This document shows, piece by piece, positions 45,162 through 55,608 of a stretch of 64,000 nt of DNA. Each line of letters begins with the position of its first letter. Position 1 is the stretch's first letter. The notes below the pieces were generated by a model, which saw only the letters and a program-made list of their open reading frames with translations, was not told where the DNA came from and ran no database searches. The stretch lies in the NCBI RefSeq assembly GCF_009746585.1, contig NZ_WRPO01000009.1, positions 62,001-126,000 of the forward strand, given 5' to 3'. This stretch comes from Novosphingobium aquimarinum. GTDB taxonomy: Bacteria > Pseudomonadota > Alphaproteobacteria > Sphingomonadales > Sphingomonadaceae. A program made the position numbers and the translations under genes.

Positions 45162-46985
45162 ATGTGCGGAATTATCGGCATCGTCGGCAAGGATGAAGTC
45201 GCGGACCGGCTCGTCGACGGCCTCAGGCGCATGGAATACCGCGGCTACGACAGCGCCGGCGTGTGCACGGTCAAGGACGACACGCTGATCCGCCGCCGCG
45301 CCGAGGGCAAGCTGATCAATCTGGTGCGCGAGCTCGAACGCGATCCCGCGCCCGGCAAGATCGGCATCGCCCACACCCGCTGGGCCACGCACGGCGCACC
45401 GACTGCGGCCAATGCCCACCCTCACGCCACCGGCGAACTGGCGCTGGTGCACAACGGCATCATCGAGAATTTCCGCGCCTTGCGCGATGCCTTGTCGGCG
45501 CGAGGCCGCAGTTTCGAAAGCGAGACCGATAGCGAAGTCGTCGCCCATCTCGTTTCGGAACGGATCGAGGCCGGCGACAGTCCGCAGGATGCGGTGGCGG
45601 CCGCCCTGCCCGAGCTGCGCGGGGCCTTCGCGCTCGCGATCGCGTTCCGTCAGCATCCCGATCTGCTGATCGGCGCGCGCCTCGGGTCTCCGCTGGTGGT
45701 GGGCTATGGCGAGGGCGAGATGTTCCTGGGCTCGGACGCGCTGGCACTCGCCCCGTTGACCCAGCGAATCAGCTATCTCGAGGAAGGCGACTGGGTCGTC
45801 ATCACTCGCGAAGGCGCGCAAATCTACGATGCCGCCAATCAGCCGGTCACGCGCGAGATCGTCACCTCCGGTGCGTCTGCCGCCGCGATCGAGAAGGGCA
45901 ATTATCGCCACTTCATGCAGAAGGAGATCTTCGAGCAGCCGACCGTGGTTGCGCAAACGCTGCGCAGCTACGTCCGCCAGATCGATCAGAGCGTCGCACT
46001 GCCGCAGATCGACTACGACCTCTCCACCATCAAACGCGTCACCATCGTCGCTTGCGGGACCAGCTACTATGCGGGGATGGTCGCGAAGTACTGGTTCGAA
46101 CAATTCGCGCGACTGCCGGTCGATATCGATGTCGCCTCCGAGTTCCGCTATCGCGACCCCGTGCTCGAGCCAGGCGGCCTGGCGCTGTTCATTTCGCAAT
46201 CGGGCGAGACCGCCGATACACTGGCCGCACTGCGCCACTGCAAAGCCGCGGGGCAGACGATCGCGGTCGTCGTCAACGTCCCGACCAGTTCGATGGCGCG
46301 CGAAGCGGACCTCCTGCTGCCGACGCACGCCGGACCAGAGATCGGCGTCGCTTCGACCAAGGCCTTCACGTGCCAGCTTGCGGTGCTTGCGGCTCTCGCG
46401 ACGCACTTGGCCGTCGTGCGCGGGCGGATGGACAAGGCCGAGGAAGCCGAAGTCGTCCGCCACCTCACCGAAGTCCCGGCCTGCCTCAATGCGGCGCTAG
46501 GCTACGACGAGGAGATCGCAAAGATGGCGCACCTCATCGCACCGGCGCGCGACGTGCTTTATCTGGGGCGTGGACCCGATTATCCGCTGGCCCTGGAGGG
46601 TGCACTTAAACTGAAAGAAATCAGTTATATACACGCCGAAGGCTATGCTTCGGGTGAAATGAAGCATGGGCCGATCGCGCTGATCGACGACGACGTTCCG
46701 GTGATCGTCCTCGCGCCATCGGGGCCGCTTTTCGAGAAGACCGTCAGCAATATGCAGGAAGTCCGCGCGCGCGGTGGCAAGGTCGTGCTGATCAGCGACT
46801 GGGAAGGTATCGCCGATGCCGGTGAGGACTGCATGGCCGTGATCGAAATGCCCAAGGTCCATCCTTTGATCGCACCTCTGGTCTACGCGATCCCGGCCCA
46901 GCTGCTCGCGTATCACGTCGCCTGCATCAAGGGCACGGACGTGGATCAGCCGCGCAATCTGGCCAAGAGCGTCACGGTCGAATAG
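45162..46985 (+). CDS. glmS: Glutamine-fructose-6-phosphate aminotransferase
   Basis: GlmS makes glucosamine-6-phosphate, the entry step to UDP-GlcNAc. The 607-residue protein starts CGIIGIVG with the N-terminal catalytic Cys after Met removal. It has the glutaminase blocks YRGYDSAG and HTRWATHG and two SIS sugar-isomerase domains (ACGTSYYAG, SQSGETADT, GRGPDYPLALEGALKLKEIS), ending in LAKSVTVE. No ribozyme precedes it, as expected outside Gram-positives. Confidence 0.97.
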   Translation: MCGIIGIVGKDEVADRLVDGLRRMEYRGYDSAGVCTVKDDTLIRRRAEGKLINLVRELERDPAPGKIGIAHTRWATHGAPTAANAHPHATGELALVHNGIIENFRALRDALSARGRSFESETDSEVVAHLVSERIEAGDSPQDAVAAALPELRGAFALAIAFRQHPDLLIGARLGSPLVVGYGEGEMFLGSDALALAPLTQRISYLEEGDWVVITREGAQIYDAANQPVTREIVTSGASAAAIEKGNYRHFMQKEIFEQPTVVAQTLRSYVRQIDQSVALPQIDYDLSTIKRVTIVACGTSYYAGMVAKYWFEQFARLPVDIDVASEFRYRDPVLEPGGLALFISQSGETADTLAALRHCKAAGQTIAVVVNVPTSSMAREADLLLPTHAGPEIGVASTKAFTCQLAVLAALATHLAVVRGRMDKAEEAEVVRHLTEVPACLNAALGYDEEIAKMAHLIAPARDVLYLGRGPDYPLALEGALKLKEISYIHAEGYASGEMKHGPIALIDDDVPVIVLAPSGPLFEKTVSNMQEVRARGGKVVLISDWEGIADAGEDCMAVIEMPKVHPLIAPLVYAIPAQLLAYHVACIKGTDVDQPRNLAKSVTVE

Positions 46986-47087
46986 CGACCGTTTCCGCCG
47001 TTTCTCGCGAGAGCGAGCGAGCCACGCAAAGGCTCCTTCGTTCGCCAACTTTACCCGGCGCTAATACCTCTGGGCTAGAGATCGCGC

Positions 47088-49451
47088 GTGCCCAACAGAT
47101 TTGCCTCGTCCGTCGCTCTGCCGACAGAACTCCCGATCCTTGCATTGCTCGGGATTTCGGACCCCAAGGAAGGCGATTGGGAACGGCTGCGGGGGCTCCA
47201 GTTCGCTGACATTCACAGCGCAACGGTCACGCGTACTTTCGCGCAAATGCTGGCTGCACTGGCTGCGACCGTGCTGTTCCTTGGCAGTATTCCGGCCATC
47301 GCCATCCTCGTCTGGCACTTTGCCCTGACAACGACGCTCATTCAGCTATGGCGCATCGAATCGCGCCTTGCCGCGTCGGACCAGCGCCGAATCGCCCGCG
47401 AGGAGACCAAGGGCCAGGCCATCGCCACGCTGGCCAATGGCCTAGTGTGGATCGCGCCCTTGGCTGGGTTCGGTCCCTTCGTGGATCCTGCGATCGCGAT
47501 CAAGTTCTGGTCGGTTCTCGCCCTGCTGATGACGGCATCCGCCGTTCTCCTCCCGGCAGTTCCGATGGCGACCACTCTGTTCCTCGGCTTGCTTGCATGT
47601 TCCAGCATCGCGTATTTCGTTTCGGTCCAGATGTGGGACATGGTCGTCCTCGCGATCACCTTCGGATCGGTCTGCATTTCCGGCACGGTCTTCACCGCCC
47701 GGCGCTTTCTTCTGACGAAGATCGCCCAGGCTGGTGTGGCCGAGAAGGATCAGGTCGTCTCGCTGCTGCTGCGCGAGTTCGAGGAAGGCGATGCCGACTG
47801 GCTCTGGCAGATCGACACCGCCAGACGGATCCGGCTGGTCTCGCCCCGGTTCGCTTATGCACTGGGCAAATCGCCTGCCGAGATTGAAGGTTTGCCCTTC
47901 CTTCAACTGATCGCGGGCGAAGCCTGGAACACCGGCCATTTTTCTTCCAGCATGCACGATCTTGCCGAACGCCTGCAGCGTCGCGAGAGCTTTTCCAACT
48001 TGCTCGTCCGAGTCACGATCAACGGCGAACCGCGGTGGTGGGAGCTTTCGGGAACGCCGAAGATCGACGAGAACGGCATGTACGACGGGTTTCGCGGTGT
48101 CGGCTCCGACGTCACCGAAGCACGCGAGAATTCCGACAAGATCGCCTATATGGCGCGTTACGACACGCTGACGAGCTTGCCGAACCGGATGATGCTTACC
48201 GAGGCACTCGGAGAGGCGCTCGACTATGCCGAGAAATGGCACACCCGCTGCGCGTTTCTGATGATCGATCTCGATCGCTTCAAGGCGGTCAACGACACGC
48301 TTGGCCACCTCGTTGGCGATCAGTTGCTCGCCAGGGTATCGGAACGACTGCGCGAGCACTTATCCGAAAACGAGCTATGCGGGCGTCTCGGCGGGGATGA
48401 ATTCGCCATCGTGATCCGGGACGCGACCGATCTCGCCAAAGTCGATCACGTTGCTGAACGCGTCATCGCGAAACTCTCGCAGCCCTACGAAGTGGATCAC
48501 CATACGCTCTACGTCGGTGCCAGCATTGGTTCCGCGATCGGCTTGCGCGATGGGGCGACGGTCGAGACGATCATGCGCAACGCCGACCTCGCGCTGTACC
48601 GGGCCAAGGACGTCGGCGGCGGGCAGCACTACAGTTATGAGCCGGCGCTGCACGCCCATGCCGAGGAGCGGCGAAAGCTGGAGTTCTCACTGCGCCGGGC
48701 TCTCGACAGCAACGAGTTCACCCTGAATTTCCAGCCCGTGGTCGATGCTGTCGACGAAACCGTCGTCAGCTTCGAAGCGCTGCTGCGCTGGAACAGCAAG
48801 GATCACGGCCCGGTCAATCCGGGCAAGTTCATCCCGTTGGCTGAAGACACCCGCCTGATCATCCCGATCGGCGAATGGGTGCTGCGCAAGGCGTGCGAGG
48901 AGGCGGTAAACTGGCCCGACCATGTACGCGTTGCCGTCAACGTGTCGGGCGAACAGCTGCTGGACCCCAATTTCGCGCCCAGCGTGGTCAATGCGCTTGC
49001 CGCCAGCGGACTGCCCGCCCGGCGACTCGAGATCGAAGTGACCGAAAGTATTTTCCTGCGCGATGCGACGATGGCGCGCGCGGCGCTCGAGCAAATCATG
49101 GCGCTGGGATGCGGGGTGGCGCTCGACGACTTCGGCACCGGCTATTCCTCGCTCGGTTATCTGCGGAAGCTGCGCTTCTCGACGATCAAGGTCGATCGAA
49201 GCTTCGTGCACGGGGCCGCGGGCGGCAATCCAGAAAGCCTCGCAATCATTCGCGCGGTCGTCGCGATGGCGGACAGCCTCGAGATGTCGACCACCGCCGA
49301 GGGCGTCGAGACCGAGGAAGAGCTGGCGATCGTGCGCAGCCTGGGCTGCCGCAAGATCCAGGGCTATTACTTCGGCCGTCCCATGACCGCGGCCGAGGCG
49401 CTTAAGCTGTTTCGCAAGACCAATCCCCGACTGTCCATGCAGTCGGCCTGA
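47088..49451 (+). CDS. Membrane PAS-GGDEF-EAL cyclic di-GMP enzyme
   Basis: The 787-residue protein has five or six N-terminal membrane segments (about residues 45-200), then a PAS domain (about 230-345), a GGDEF domain and an EAL domain. GGDEF is intact (GRLGGDEFAIV), and no RxxD product-inhibition site lies five residues upstream. The EAL domain keeps FEALLRW, the Asn in VAVNVSGEQL, EVTES, DDFGTGYSSL, KVDRSF, AEGVE and IQGYYFGRP, so phosphodiesterase activity is likely. Net direction cannot be told. The start is GTG at 47088, with a weak ribosome site. Confidence 0.93.
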   Translation: MPNRFASSVALPTELPILALLGISDPKEGDWERLRGLQFADIHSATVTRTFAQMLAALAATVLFLGSIPAIAILVWHFALTTTLIQLWRIESRLAASDQRRIAREETKGQAIATLANGLVWIAPLAGFGPFVDPAIAIKFWSVLALLMTASAVLLPAVPMATTLFLGLLACSSIAYFVSVQMWDMVVLAITFGSVCISGTVFTARRFLLTKIAQAGVAEKDQVVSLLLREFEEGDADWLWQIDTARRIRLVSPRFAYALGKSPAEIEGLPFLQLIAGEAWNTGHFSSSMHDLAERLQRRESFSNLLVRVTINGEPRWWELSGTPKIDENGMYDGFRGVGSDVTEARENSDKIAYMARYDTLTSLPNRMMLTEALGEALDYAEKWHTRCAFLMIDLDRFKAVNDTLGHLVGDQLLARVSERLREHLSENELCGRLGGDEFAIVIRDATDLAKVDHVAERVIAKLSQPYEVDHHTLYVGASIGSAIGLRDGATVETIMRNADLALYRAKDVGGGQHYSYEPALHAHAEERRKLEFSLRRALDSNEFTLNFQPVVDAVDETVVSFEALLRWNSKDHGPVNPGKFIPLAEDTRLIIPIGEWVLRKACEEAVNWPDHVRVAVNVSGEQLLDPNFAPSVVNALAASGLPARRLEIEVTESIFLRDATMARAALEQIMALGCGVALDDFGTGYSSLGYLRKLRFSTIKVDRSFVHGAAGGNPESLAIIRAVVAMADSLEMSTTAEGVETEEELAIVRSLGCRKIQGYYFGRPMTAAEALKLFRKTNPRLSMQSA

Positions 49452-49457
49452 TTCGAG

Positions 49458-50138
49458 TCAGGCTCCGACCAGCCCGCGCACTGCGCTTTCGAATAGCATT
49501 CGTCCGTCGTCATTGCCTTGCGCCGGTTCGATCGCGCGTTCGGGGTGGGGCATCATTCCCAGCACATTGCCCGCGCGATTGAGGACGCCTGCAATGTCAC
49601 GCGCCGAACCATTGACCGGCTCGGCATAACGCAACGCGACCCTACCCTCGCCTTCGAGGCGATCCAGCGTCTCTTCATCGGCGAAGTAATTGCCATCGTG
49701 ATGCGCCACGGGCAGCCGGATCCGGGCGCCGGCGGTAAAGCCCGAAGTGAACAGCGAATCGGTGTTGACGACCTCGAGCGGAACCTCGCGGCACACGAAG
49801 CGGATCGCCGAATTGCGCAGCAGTGCGCCGGGCAGCAAGCCGCTTTCGGTCAGGACCTGGAAGCCGTTGCACACGCCGAGAACCGGCACGCCGCGCTCGG
49901 CCGCCGCGATCACCGCGCGCATGATCGGCGAGCGCGAGGCGATCGCGCCGCAGCGCAAGTAGTCGCCGTAAGAAAACCCGCCCGGGAGCGCGATGAAATC
50001 GAGACTCTCGGGCAAGTCCGCATCGCCGTGCCACACCCTGATCGGCGCCGTGCCCGACACTTTTTGCAGCGCGACGGCCATGTCGCGATCGCAGTTCGAT
50101 CCGGGGAACGTGACGACCGCAGCGCGGAAGTCGCTCAT
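49458..50138 (-). CDS. purQ: FGAM synthase glutaminase subunit
   Basis: PurQ supplies ammonia from glutamine to PurL in the PurSQL complex. The 226-residue class I glutaminase has PGSNCDRD near the N-terminus, the nucleophile elbow [11 protein letters not shown] with its Cys and the His-Glu pair in MPHPER. Start at 50138 overlaps the purS stop (ATGA), showing coupling. purL is not in the window. Confidence 0.96.
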   Translation of the reverse strand: MSDFRAAVVTFPGSNCDRDMAVALQKVSGTAPIRVWHGDADLPESLDFIALPGGFSYGDYLRCGAIASRSPIMRAVIAAAERGVPVLGVCNGFQVLTESGLLPGALLRNSAIRFVCREVPLEVVNTDSLFTSGFTAGARIRLPVAHHDGNYFADEETLDRLEGEGRVALRYAEPVNGSARDIAGVLNRAGNVLGMMPHPERAIEPAQGNDDGRMLFESAVRGLVGA

Positions 50139-50371
50139 GCCGCGACCTTCTCGATACGATAGTTCTCGATCACCATGTTGGCGAGCAGCTTGCGGCACAT
50201 CTCATCGAGCGCCGCGTCGCTCGTGCCATCGTCCACATCCAGCTCGATCAGCCGACCGGCGCGGACGTCGTTGACGCCCGAAAACCCCAGGCCTTCGAGC
50301 GAGTGATGGATCGCGCGGCCCTGTGGATCGAGCACTCCGGGCTTGAGGCTAACGTGCACACGCACCTTCAT
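50135..50371 (-). CDS. purS: FGAM synthase subunit PurS
   Basis: The 78-residue PurS joins PurQ and PurL in the three-part FGAM synthase. It has [17 protein letters not shown] and the strand [12 protein letters not shown] typical of the family. The frame is open far upstream, but MKVRVHVSL is the family start. It overlaps purQ by 4 bases. Confidence 0.95.
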   Translation of the reverse strand: MKVRVHVSLKPGVLDPQGRAIHHSLEGLGFSGVNDVRAGRLIELDVDDGTSDAALDEMCRKLLANMVIENYRIEKVAA

Positions 50372-50488
50372 CGCAGGGCCTTTCGCTTCGACATGCCTGA
50401 CATCGCGACGCCTCTGGCATTCTCCCCCGCCTGGCGCAAGGCATCGTCGGCAGTTGTACGATCGACCGGGCCGTGCCATCGCCTGCCT

Positions 50489-51391
50489 ATGAGCATCGAT
50501 TTCGGCGGCAGAGTGGCCATCGTGACGGGCGCGGGCAACGGCCTCGGTCGAGCCTACGCGCTCGCGCTGGCGCAGCGCGGTGCGCGAGTCGTCGTGAACG
50601 ATCTCGGGGCCTGCCGCGACGGGACCGGCCAGAGCGAGGCCGCGCTCGAAGTGATCGAGCAGATTCGCAAGGGAGGCGGCGAGGCCATCGCCGACGGCGG
50701 CGACGTTACCGAGATAGAGCACATGCACGCCATGGCCGCCCGCGCGCTCGAGGCCTGGGGGCGGATCGACGTGCTGATCAACAGCGCCGGGATCTTGCGC
50801 GACCGCACCTTCGCGAAGATGGATCCTGCCGATTTCGAGACGGTCGTGCGGGTGCACTTGTTCGGGAGCGCCAATGCGACCCGGGCTGTGTGGGATGCGA
50901 TGCGCACGCAAGGCTACGGCCGCGTCCTGATGACCACGTCCTCGGCGGGGCTCGGCGGCAACTTCGGGCAAGCGAATTACGCGGCCGCGAAACTCGGTCT
51001 GGTCGGCTTGGCGAAGACGCTCGCGCTCGAGGGCGCCAAGCACGACATCCGCGTCAACGCGCTGGCCCCCACCGCCGGTACGCGCATGACCGAGGACATC
51101 TTTCCCGAGGACGTCTACCGCGCCTTCGGCATCGAGAACGTCGTACCCGCAGCGCTGTTTCTGGTGAGCGAGGCAGCCCCGACCAACGCGATTCTGGCTG
51201 CCGGTGGCGGTGTCTTCCAGAGCGCGCGCGTGGTCATGAACGAGGGCGTTTTGCTTCCCGAAGGGCAACGCACGCCCGAGGGCATCGCCGCGGCGTGGGA
51301 GACCATCGCGAATCCCGACACGGACAGGCCCGTCGCGCACGGCATGGAGCAATCGCGCGACACGATGGAACGCCTCGCGAAAGGCAAGTGA
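50489..51391 (+). CDS. Short-chain dehydrogenase, 3-hydroxyacyl-CoA dehydrogenase-like
   Basis: The 300-residue SDR has the cofactor motif VTGAGNGLGRAYALALAQRG, then NSAGIL, the catalytic Ser in TTSSAGLGG and YxxxK as NYAAAKLG. Its closest family is the dehydrogenase part of peroxisomal multifunctional enzyme type 2 (HSD17B4), as in VVVNDLG and the long C-terminal section, but the hydratase and SCP2 parts are absent. It probably oxidises 3-hydroxyacyl-CoAs. The start is the ATG at 50489. Divergent from purS; its stop abuts the DUF2794 stop. Confidence 0.9.
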   Translation: MSIDFGGRVAIVTGAGNGLGRAYALALAQRGARVVVNDLGACRDGTGQSEAALEVIEQIRKGGGEAIADGGDVTEIEHMHAMAARALEAWGRIDVLINSAGILRDRTFAKMDPADFETVVRVHLFGSANATRAVWDAMRTQGYGRVLMTTSSAGLGGNFGQANYAAAKLGLVGLAKTLALEGAKHDIRVNALAPTAGTRMTEDIFPEDVYRAFGIENVVPAALFLVSEAAPTNAILAAGGGVFQSARVVMNEGVLLPEGQRTPEGIAAAWETIANPDTDRPVAHGMEQSRDTMERLAKGK

Positions 51392-51760
51392 TCAGTCGAC
51401 CAGCTTGAGCAGCCGTCGTTCGAGCGGAACCAGCACGCCGGCCAGTTCGTGGCCGCGCTTCAGCACTTGCCCGACTTCGCCGAACAGCGTCCACATACCC
51501 TGCTTGCCGCGCAGCGCGGGGCGTTTCTCGATCCGGGCATGGGGTCGTTCGGCGGCGCGACGGAATGCCGCGAAGCTTGCCGCGTCCTTGCCGAAGTCCA
51601 TCGCGTAGTCGCGCCATTGCCCGGCAGCGACCATGCGGCCGTAGAGATCCATGATCTTTTGCAGTTCGAGCCGATCGAAGCCGACTTGTGCGCGTCCCTG
51701 CCCGGGAAACGCGATGATGGTTCCTGAAGCCGGGTTTCCGCCCGCCGACCCTGCCGCCAT
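51392..51760 (-). CDS. DUF2794 family protein
   Basis: The 122-residue protein matches DUF2794, a family of alphaproteobacteria with FDRLELQKIMDLYGRMVAAG, WRDYAMDFGKDAASFAAFRR, ARIEKRPALRGKQG and LKRGHELAGVL. Function is unknown. It follows the serine acetyltransferase gene by 5 bases on the minus strand and is convergent with the SDR. Confidence 0.9.
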   Translation of the reverse strand: MAAGSAGGNPASGTIIAFPGQGRAQVGFDRLELQKIMDLYGRMVAAGQWRDYAMDFGKDAASFAAFRRAAERPHARIEKRPALRGKQGMWTLFGEVGQVLKRGHELAGVLVPLERRLLKLVD

Positions 51761-51765
51761 CGAGC

Positions 51766-52458
51766 TTAAAGGCCCTTGCAGGCCGGCTGCGGCTCGGCCC
51801 GTTCGGCGACCAGGGCTTCAACCTGCTCGCGCAACTGCGCCACTTCCGCTTCGAGATCCGCGACCCGCTGGCTGCCGGTGGGCTCGCAAGGTTCCTTGCA
51901 CGGCGTGCCGTAAGGCATGAAGTCCTTGGCATAGGTTTCCGCCGCGATCAGCGTCGATCGCGCCTTGATGCCGATCATGGTCGCGCCTTCGGGGACGTCC
52001 TCGGTCACGACCGCGCTGGCGCCGATCCGCGCGCGCCGCCCGACAATAACGGGTCCCAGGATCTGGGCGCCCGATCCGACGATGACGTCGTCTTCCAGGG
52101 TGGGGTGGCGCTTGCCCGCCTTGCCATTGGTCGGATTGGTGCCACCCAGCGTAACGCACTGATAAATCGTGACATTGTCACCGATCACGGCGGTTTCCCC
52201 AATCACCGTAAAACCATGATCGATGAACAGGTTGCGACCGATCCGGGCGCCGGGATGAATATCGATCGCGGTCAGGAAGCGGGAGAGGTGATTGATCGCG
52301 CGCGCCAGGAAATACCAGCGCGCGCGAAACAGCCGGTGCGCAATCTTGTGAAAGAACAGCGCCAGGACGCCGGGGTAGAGCAGCACTTCCCAGCGCGAAC
52401 GTGGCGCGGGGTCGCGCGCCTTCACCGAGTCCAGATAGCGGATCAAAGCAGAAACCAT
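51766..52458 (-). CDS. cysE: Serine O-acetyltransferase
   Basis: CysE makes O-acetylserine, the acceptor for sulfide in cysteine synthesis. The 230-residue protein has a short helical N-terminus, the hexapeptide beta-helix ([52 protein letters not shown]) and an unusual C-terminal coiled coil ([20 protein letters not shown]) ending in a cysteine-containing ACKGL. It is the short EpsC-like form. The start is the ATG at 52458. The coiled-coil tail may replace the usual C-terminal peptide that docks to CysK. Confidence 0.92.
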   Translation of the reverse strand: MVSALIRYLDSVKARDPAPRSRWEVLLYPGVLALFFHKIAHRLFRARWYFLARAINHLSRFLTAIDIHPGARIGRNLFIDHGFTVIGETAVIGDNVTIYQCVTLGGTNPTNGKAGKRHPTLEDDVIVGSGAQILGPVIVGRRARIGASAVVTEDVPEGATMIGIKARSTLIAAETYAKDFMPYGTPCKEPCEPTGSQRVADLEAEVAQLREQVEALVAERAEPQPACKGL

Positions 52459-52504
52459 CGGGACGAATCTCCCATTATTCAGGACGCAACGCAAGCATGA
52501 GCGC

Positions 52505-53101
52505 TCAGGTTCCGCGGGTTTGCGCCAAGGCCTCGCGCAAGATCGCAAGAGTCGCCGGATGCTTTCGCTCCAGACTCAGGCGGTCGATCGCGGCGACCAG
52601 GGTCTCGACGCCCACGTGGCTACGCTCGCAGCGTGGTACAAGATATTGCGTTGCGGAAGGATCAAGAACGAGGCCGCGCATCTCCGCGTGGACGCCGATC
52701 AGATCCGCCAGCATTGCTTCATCGGGGGTGCCGATCTCGAGCCGCAGCGCCGCCCCGAGCCGTGACGCGAGATCGGGCAGACCGACTTCCCACCGCCCAT
52801 CGCGCGCGCCGCAAACCAGCAGCAGCGGTCGTCCCGTCTCCTGCCCGCGATTCCAGCGATGAAAAACTTCGTCGTCGGCCAGCGTGTCGGCATCGTCGAG
52901 CGCGTCGCCCGCACCGCTCTCGACGAACCAGCGCGCGAGCAGGGATTTACCGGAGCGCGGCGGTCCATGGAGAATGGCGGTGCGATAAGGCCAGTCCTCG
53001 GCAACGGCGAAGGCTTCCACGATCCGACGATTCGCATTGCCGACCACAATGCGATTTGCCGCACCGTTTCGGGGTTCGAGCGGAAGTGCGATCTGCGACA
53101 T
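52505..53101 (-). CDS. hdaA: HdaA/Hda-type DnaA-related regulator
   Basis: The 198-residue AAA+ protein resembles Hda/HdaA, which with the DNA clamp promotes hydrolysis of DnaA-bound ATP and so limits initiation. It starts SQIALPLEP, a short clamp-binding-like motif, and has a P-loop-like [17 protein letters not shown]. Walker B is altered (DALDDADTL), as often in the family. The C-terminal sensor region with [18 protein letters not shown] follows. Positioned next to the DUF2066 gene and purMN, as seen in other alphaproteobacteria. Confidence 0.88.
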   Translation of the reverse strand: MSQIALPLEPRNGAANRIVVGNANRRIVEAFAVAEDWPYRTAILHGPPRSGKSLLARWFVESGAGDALDDADTLADDEVFHRWNRGQETGRPLLLVCGARDGRWEVGLPDLASRLGAALRLEIGTPDEAMLADLIGVHAEMRGLVLDPSATQYLVPRCERSHVGVETLVAAIDRLSLERKHPATLAILREALAQTRGT

Positions 53102-53114
53102 CTTCGGAGCGCGC

Positions 53115-54437
53115 CTAGCGGCTGATCCGCAAGACTCCGCCGCCCGAAGAGACCTGCCAGCCTTGCGAACGCAGCGCCGCAGCCAGCGCGTCGATCCCGC
53201 CCGCGACCGTGACTCGCATGACGGATGTGCCGCCGATCGCGAGGCTCGTGGTGGCAGCCCCTTGCACGCCCGGCGCACCACGCACGGCGGCAAGCGCGGA
53301 ATCGATCGCGGCGGCGTCGGGCGAGGCGAATTGGACGTTGACCGTCGCGACGCTGGGCGCATCGCTCGCACTGGGAGGCGGCGTCGTGGTCGGGACGCTG
53401 GGGCCTTCATTCGTTGGACCGCTCGGGCTCACGGCCGGTCCCAGAGGCATGAGCTTCTGCCGCAAGGCTTCCAGCGCGCTGTCGAAGGCCGCTTGCCCAC
53501 TCAGGATCGTCGGATCGGGCGTGAGACGACCTTCCATCAGTGCTCGCCGGTAGATACCGTCGATCTTGATGATCGCCTGCTCCAGCATCGCCGGCAACTT
53601 CTCGTCGTTGTCCGCCGTGAGCGTGAAGGACTCCAGGAACGTGTTGTCGGGGCCGTAACGCGCGGTGAAGGTGCCGCGCACCGGGCCGCCGGGCCATTGC
53701 CGCTCCAGTCGCGCGACCGGCACGAGCACATCGGCGGCATCGAACTGGTTCAGCACCGTGCGCCACCAGATACGGCTGCGCCGCCCCGCCTGCCCCGCCG
53801 TCAGAATCAGCGATTCGCCGCCCGCGCCGACCGGCCGGACATAATCGATCGGGCTGGCGGCGGCCTGGAAGTTGGCCCAGGCGCGTTGCCACGGGCTCTG
53901 TACTTCGAACACCTGCCTGACGCCGCCCGAATAGAGCACGGGGATCACCAGCAGCGGCGCCGAACGGCTGCCCACGCCGCCGGCGGTCCGGCCGACGAAC
54001 TGGCTGGCCTTGGCCTTGTCGAAGATCACGCCGAGCCGCGCCTTGTAACGGCGCGGACCGATCTGCTCGTTCTCGATCACGACGGCCGAGACCATCGCGT
54101 CGATCTGCTCGATTCCCATTTCAGGGCCGCCGAGCTTCTCCCAGGCCTTCTTCTGCGCGATCTTCCAGCCCTCGTGCCGCGCTTCCTCGCCCGACTTGCC
54201 GGTGACGTCGACTTCGATGCCGGTCACCTGGATATCGTCCGTATTGGCGAGCGGGGCGATGCCACGATCGCCCTCGACTTGCGCGATGAGGCGCGAGCCG
54301 CCGACCACCACGAGGCCAAGCGCCAGCGCGCCGCCCAGCGTCAGCCAAAGCTGCGCGGCAGGTCCGGGGCGGCGTCCGATGAAGGATCTGCCCAAAGAGA
54401 ATCCGGGCCGCTGGCTGCTGGTCGTGGTCATATTCAT
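53115..54437 (-). CDS. DUF2066-domain membrane-anchored protein
   Basis: The 440-residue protein has one N-terminal membrane helix (LWLTLGGALALGLVVVGG). A DUF2066-like region follows, with VTGIEVDVTGKSGEEARHEG, AWEKLGG and ARLGVIFDKAKAS. The tail contains a Pro/Ser/Thr-rich linker (about residues 345-370) and a small repeat-like ending (RVTVAGGIDALAAALRSQGW). Function unknown; probably periplasmic. I choose the ATG at 54437; a TTG at 54479 adds 14 residues. Divergent from purM. Confidence 0.85.
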   Translation of the reverse strand: MNMTTTSSQRPGFSLGRSFIGRRPGPAAQLWLTLGGALALGLVVVGGSRLIAQVEGDRGIAPLANTDDIQVTGIEVDVTGKSGEEARHEGWKIAQKKAWEKLGGPEMGIEQIDAMVSAVVIENEQIGPRRYKARLGVIFDKAKASQFVGRTAGGVGSRSAPLLVIPVLYSGGVRQVFEVQSPWQRAWANFQAAASPIDYVRPVGAGGESLILTAGQAGRRSRIWWRTVLNQFDAADVLVPVARLERQWPGGPVRGTFTARYGPDNTFLESFTLTADNDEKLPAMLEQAIIKIDGIYRRALMEGRLTPDPTILSGQAAFDSALEALRQKLMPLGPAVSPSGPTNEGPSVPTTTPPPSASDAPSVATVNVQFASPDAAAIDSALAAVRGAPGVQGAATTSLAIGGTSVMRVTVAGGIDALAAALRSQGWQVSSGGGVLRISR

Positions 54438-54504
54438 CGTAGAGGGCGGCCTTTTGCCCAAAGGCAAGTGGAAATCCAAGTCGTAAAGCGCTAACCGCCT
54501 CGCG

Positions 54505-55608
54505 ATGTCAGATCCACAGTCACCAGAGCGCTACAGCTACGCCGAGGCAGGCGTCTCGATTGCCGCCGGAAACGCGCTCGTTCGCGCGATCGCACCCCTC
54601 GCCCGCGCCACCGCCCGCCCCGGCGCGACCGCCGATCTCGGAGGGTTCGGCGGCTTCTTCGATCCGCGCGCGGCCGGCTATACCGATCCGCTGCTGGTGG
54701 CGGCGAACGACGGCGTGGGGACCAAGGTCAAACTCGCGATCGATCATGACCGGCACGATGCGATCGGCATCGATCTGGTCGCGATGTGCGTGAACGATCT
54801 CATCGTGCAGGGCGCGGAGCCGCTGTTCTTCCTCGACTACTTCGCCACCGGCAAGCTCGACAACGGGGTCGCGGAGCGAGTCGTCGCGGGCATTGCCGAG
54901 GGGTGCAAGATCGCCGGCTGCGCGCTGATCGGCGGCGAAACGGCAGAGATGCCCGGCATGTATGCACCAGGCGACTACGACCTGGCCGGCTTCTGCGTCG
55001 GCGCCGTGGAGCGCGGCGAGCAGCTGACCGGCGATCGCGTGTGCGAAGGCGACGTGCTGCTGGGCCTGGCCTCTTCGGGCGTGCACTCGAACGGCTATTC
55101 GCTGGTGCGGCGGCTCGCGGCGGACAAGGGCTGGAAGCTCGACCGCCCTGCCCTGTTCGATCAGGACAGGCTGCTGATCGATGCGCTGATTGCGCCGACC
55201 CGAATCTACGTGAAAAGCCTGCTGCCGCTGGTACGCGGCGGCAAGATCCACGCGCTGGCACACATCACCGGCGGTGGTCTGCTCGAGAACGTGCCGCGCA
55301 TCCTGCCGGAAGGCCTGCGCGCACAGATCGATGCCGATGCCTGGGACCAGAGCCGGCTGATGGCTTTCCTGCAGGGCCAGGGCAATATCGAGCCTGAGGA
55401 AATGGCCCGCACCTTCAACTGCGGCATCGGCATGATCCTCGCCGTCTCGCACGACGACGTGCACGGCGTGGTCGAGGAACTGGAACGGGCCGGAGAGACC
55501 GTGCACCGGGTCGGAACGATTGAAGCCGGTCCGCGCGGTTGCGTGGTCGGCGGCAAAGCCGGAACCTGGAGCGCGCGCGAGGATTGGCAGGCCGCGCATA
55601 ATGCCTGA
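54505..55608 (+). CDS. purM: AIR synthase (phosphoribosylformylglycinamidine cyclo-ligase)
   Basis: PurM closes the imidazole ring in purine synthesis. The 367-residue protein has [51 protein letters not shown] and [20 protein letters not shown], all typical. It overlaps purN by 8 bases. Confidence 0.97.
   Translation: MSDPQSPERYSYAEAGVSIAAGNALVRAIAPLARATARPGATADLGGFGGFFDPRAAGYTDPLLVAANDGVGTKVKLAIDHDRHDAIGIDLVAMCVNDLIVQGAEPLFFLDYFATGKLDNGVAERVVAGIAEGCKIAGCALIGGETAEMPGMYAPGDYDLAGFCVGAVERGEQLTGDRVCEGDVLLGLASSGVHSNGYSLVRRLAADKGWKLDRPALFDQDRLLIDALIAPTRIYVKSLLPLVRGGKIHALAHITGGGLLENVPRILPEGLRAQIDADAWDQSRLMAFLQGQGNIEPEEMARTFNCGIGMILAVSHDDVHGVVEELERAGETVHRVGTIEAGPRGCVVGGKAGTWSAREDWQAAHNA

Noticed and set aside
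53037..54494. A 485-codon plus-strand frame opposite the DUF2066 gene
   Set aside because: No domain, Arg-rich, antisense to a conserved gene.
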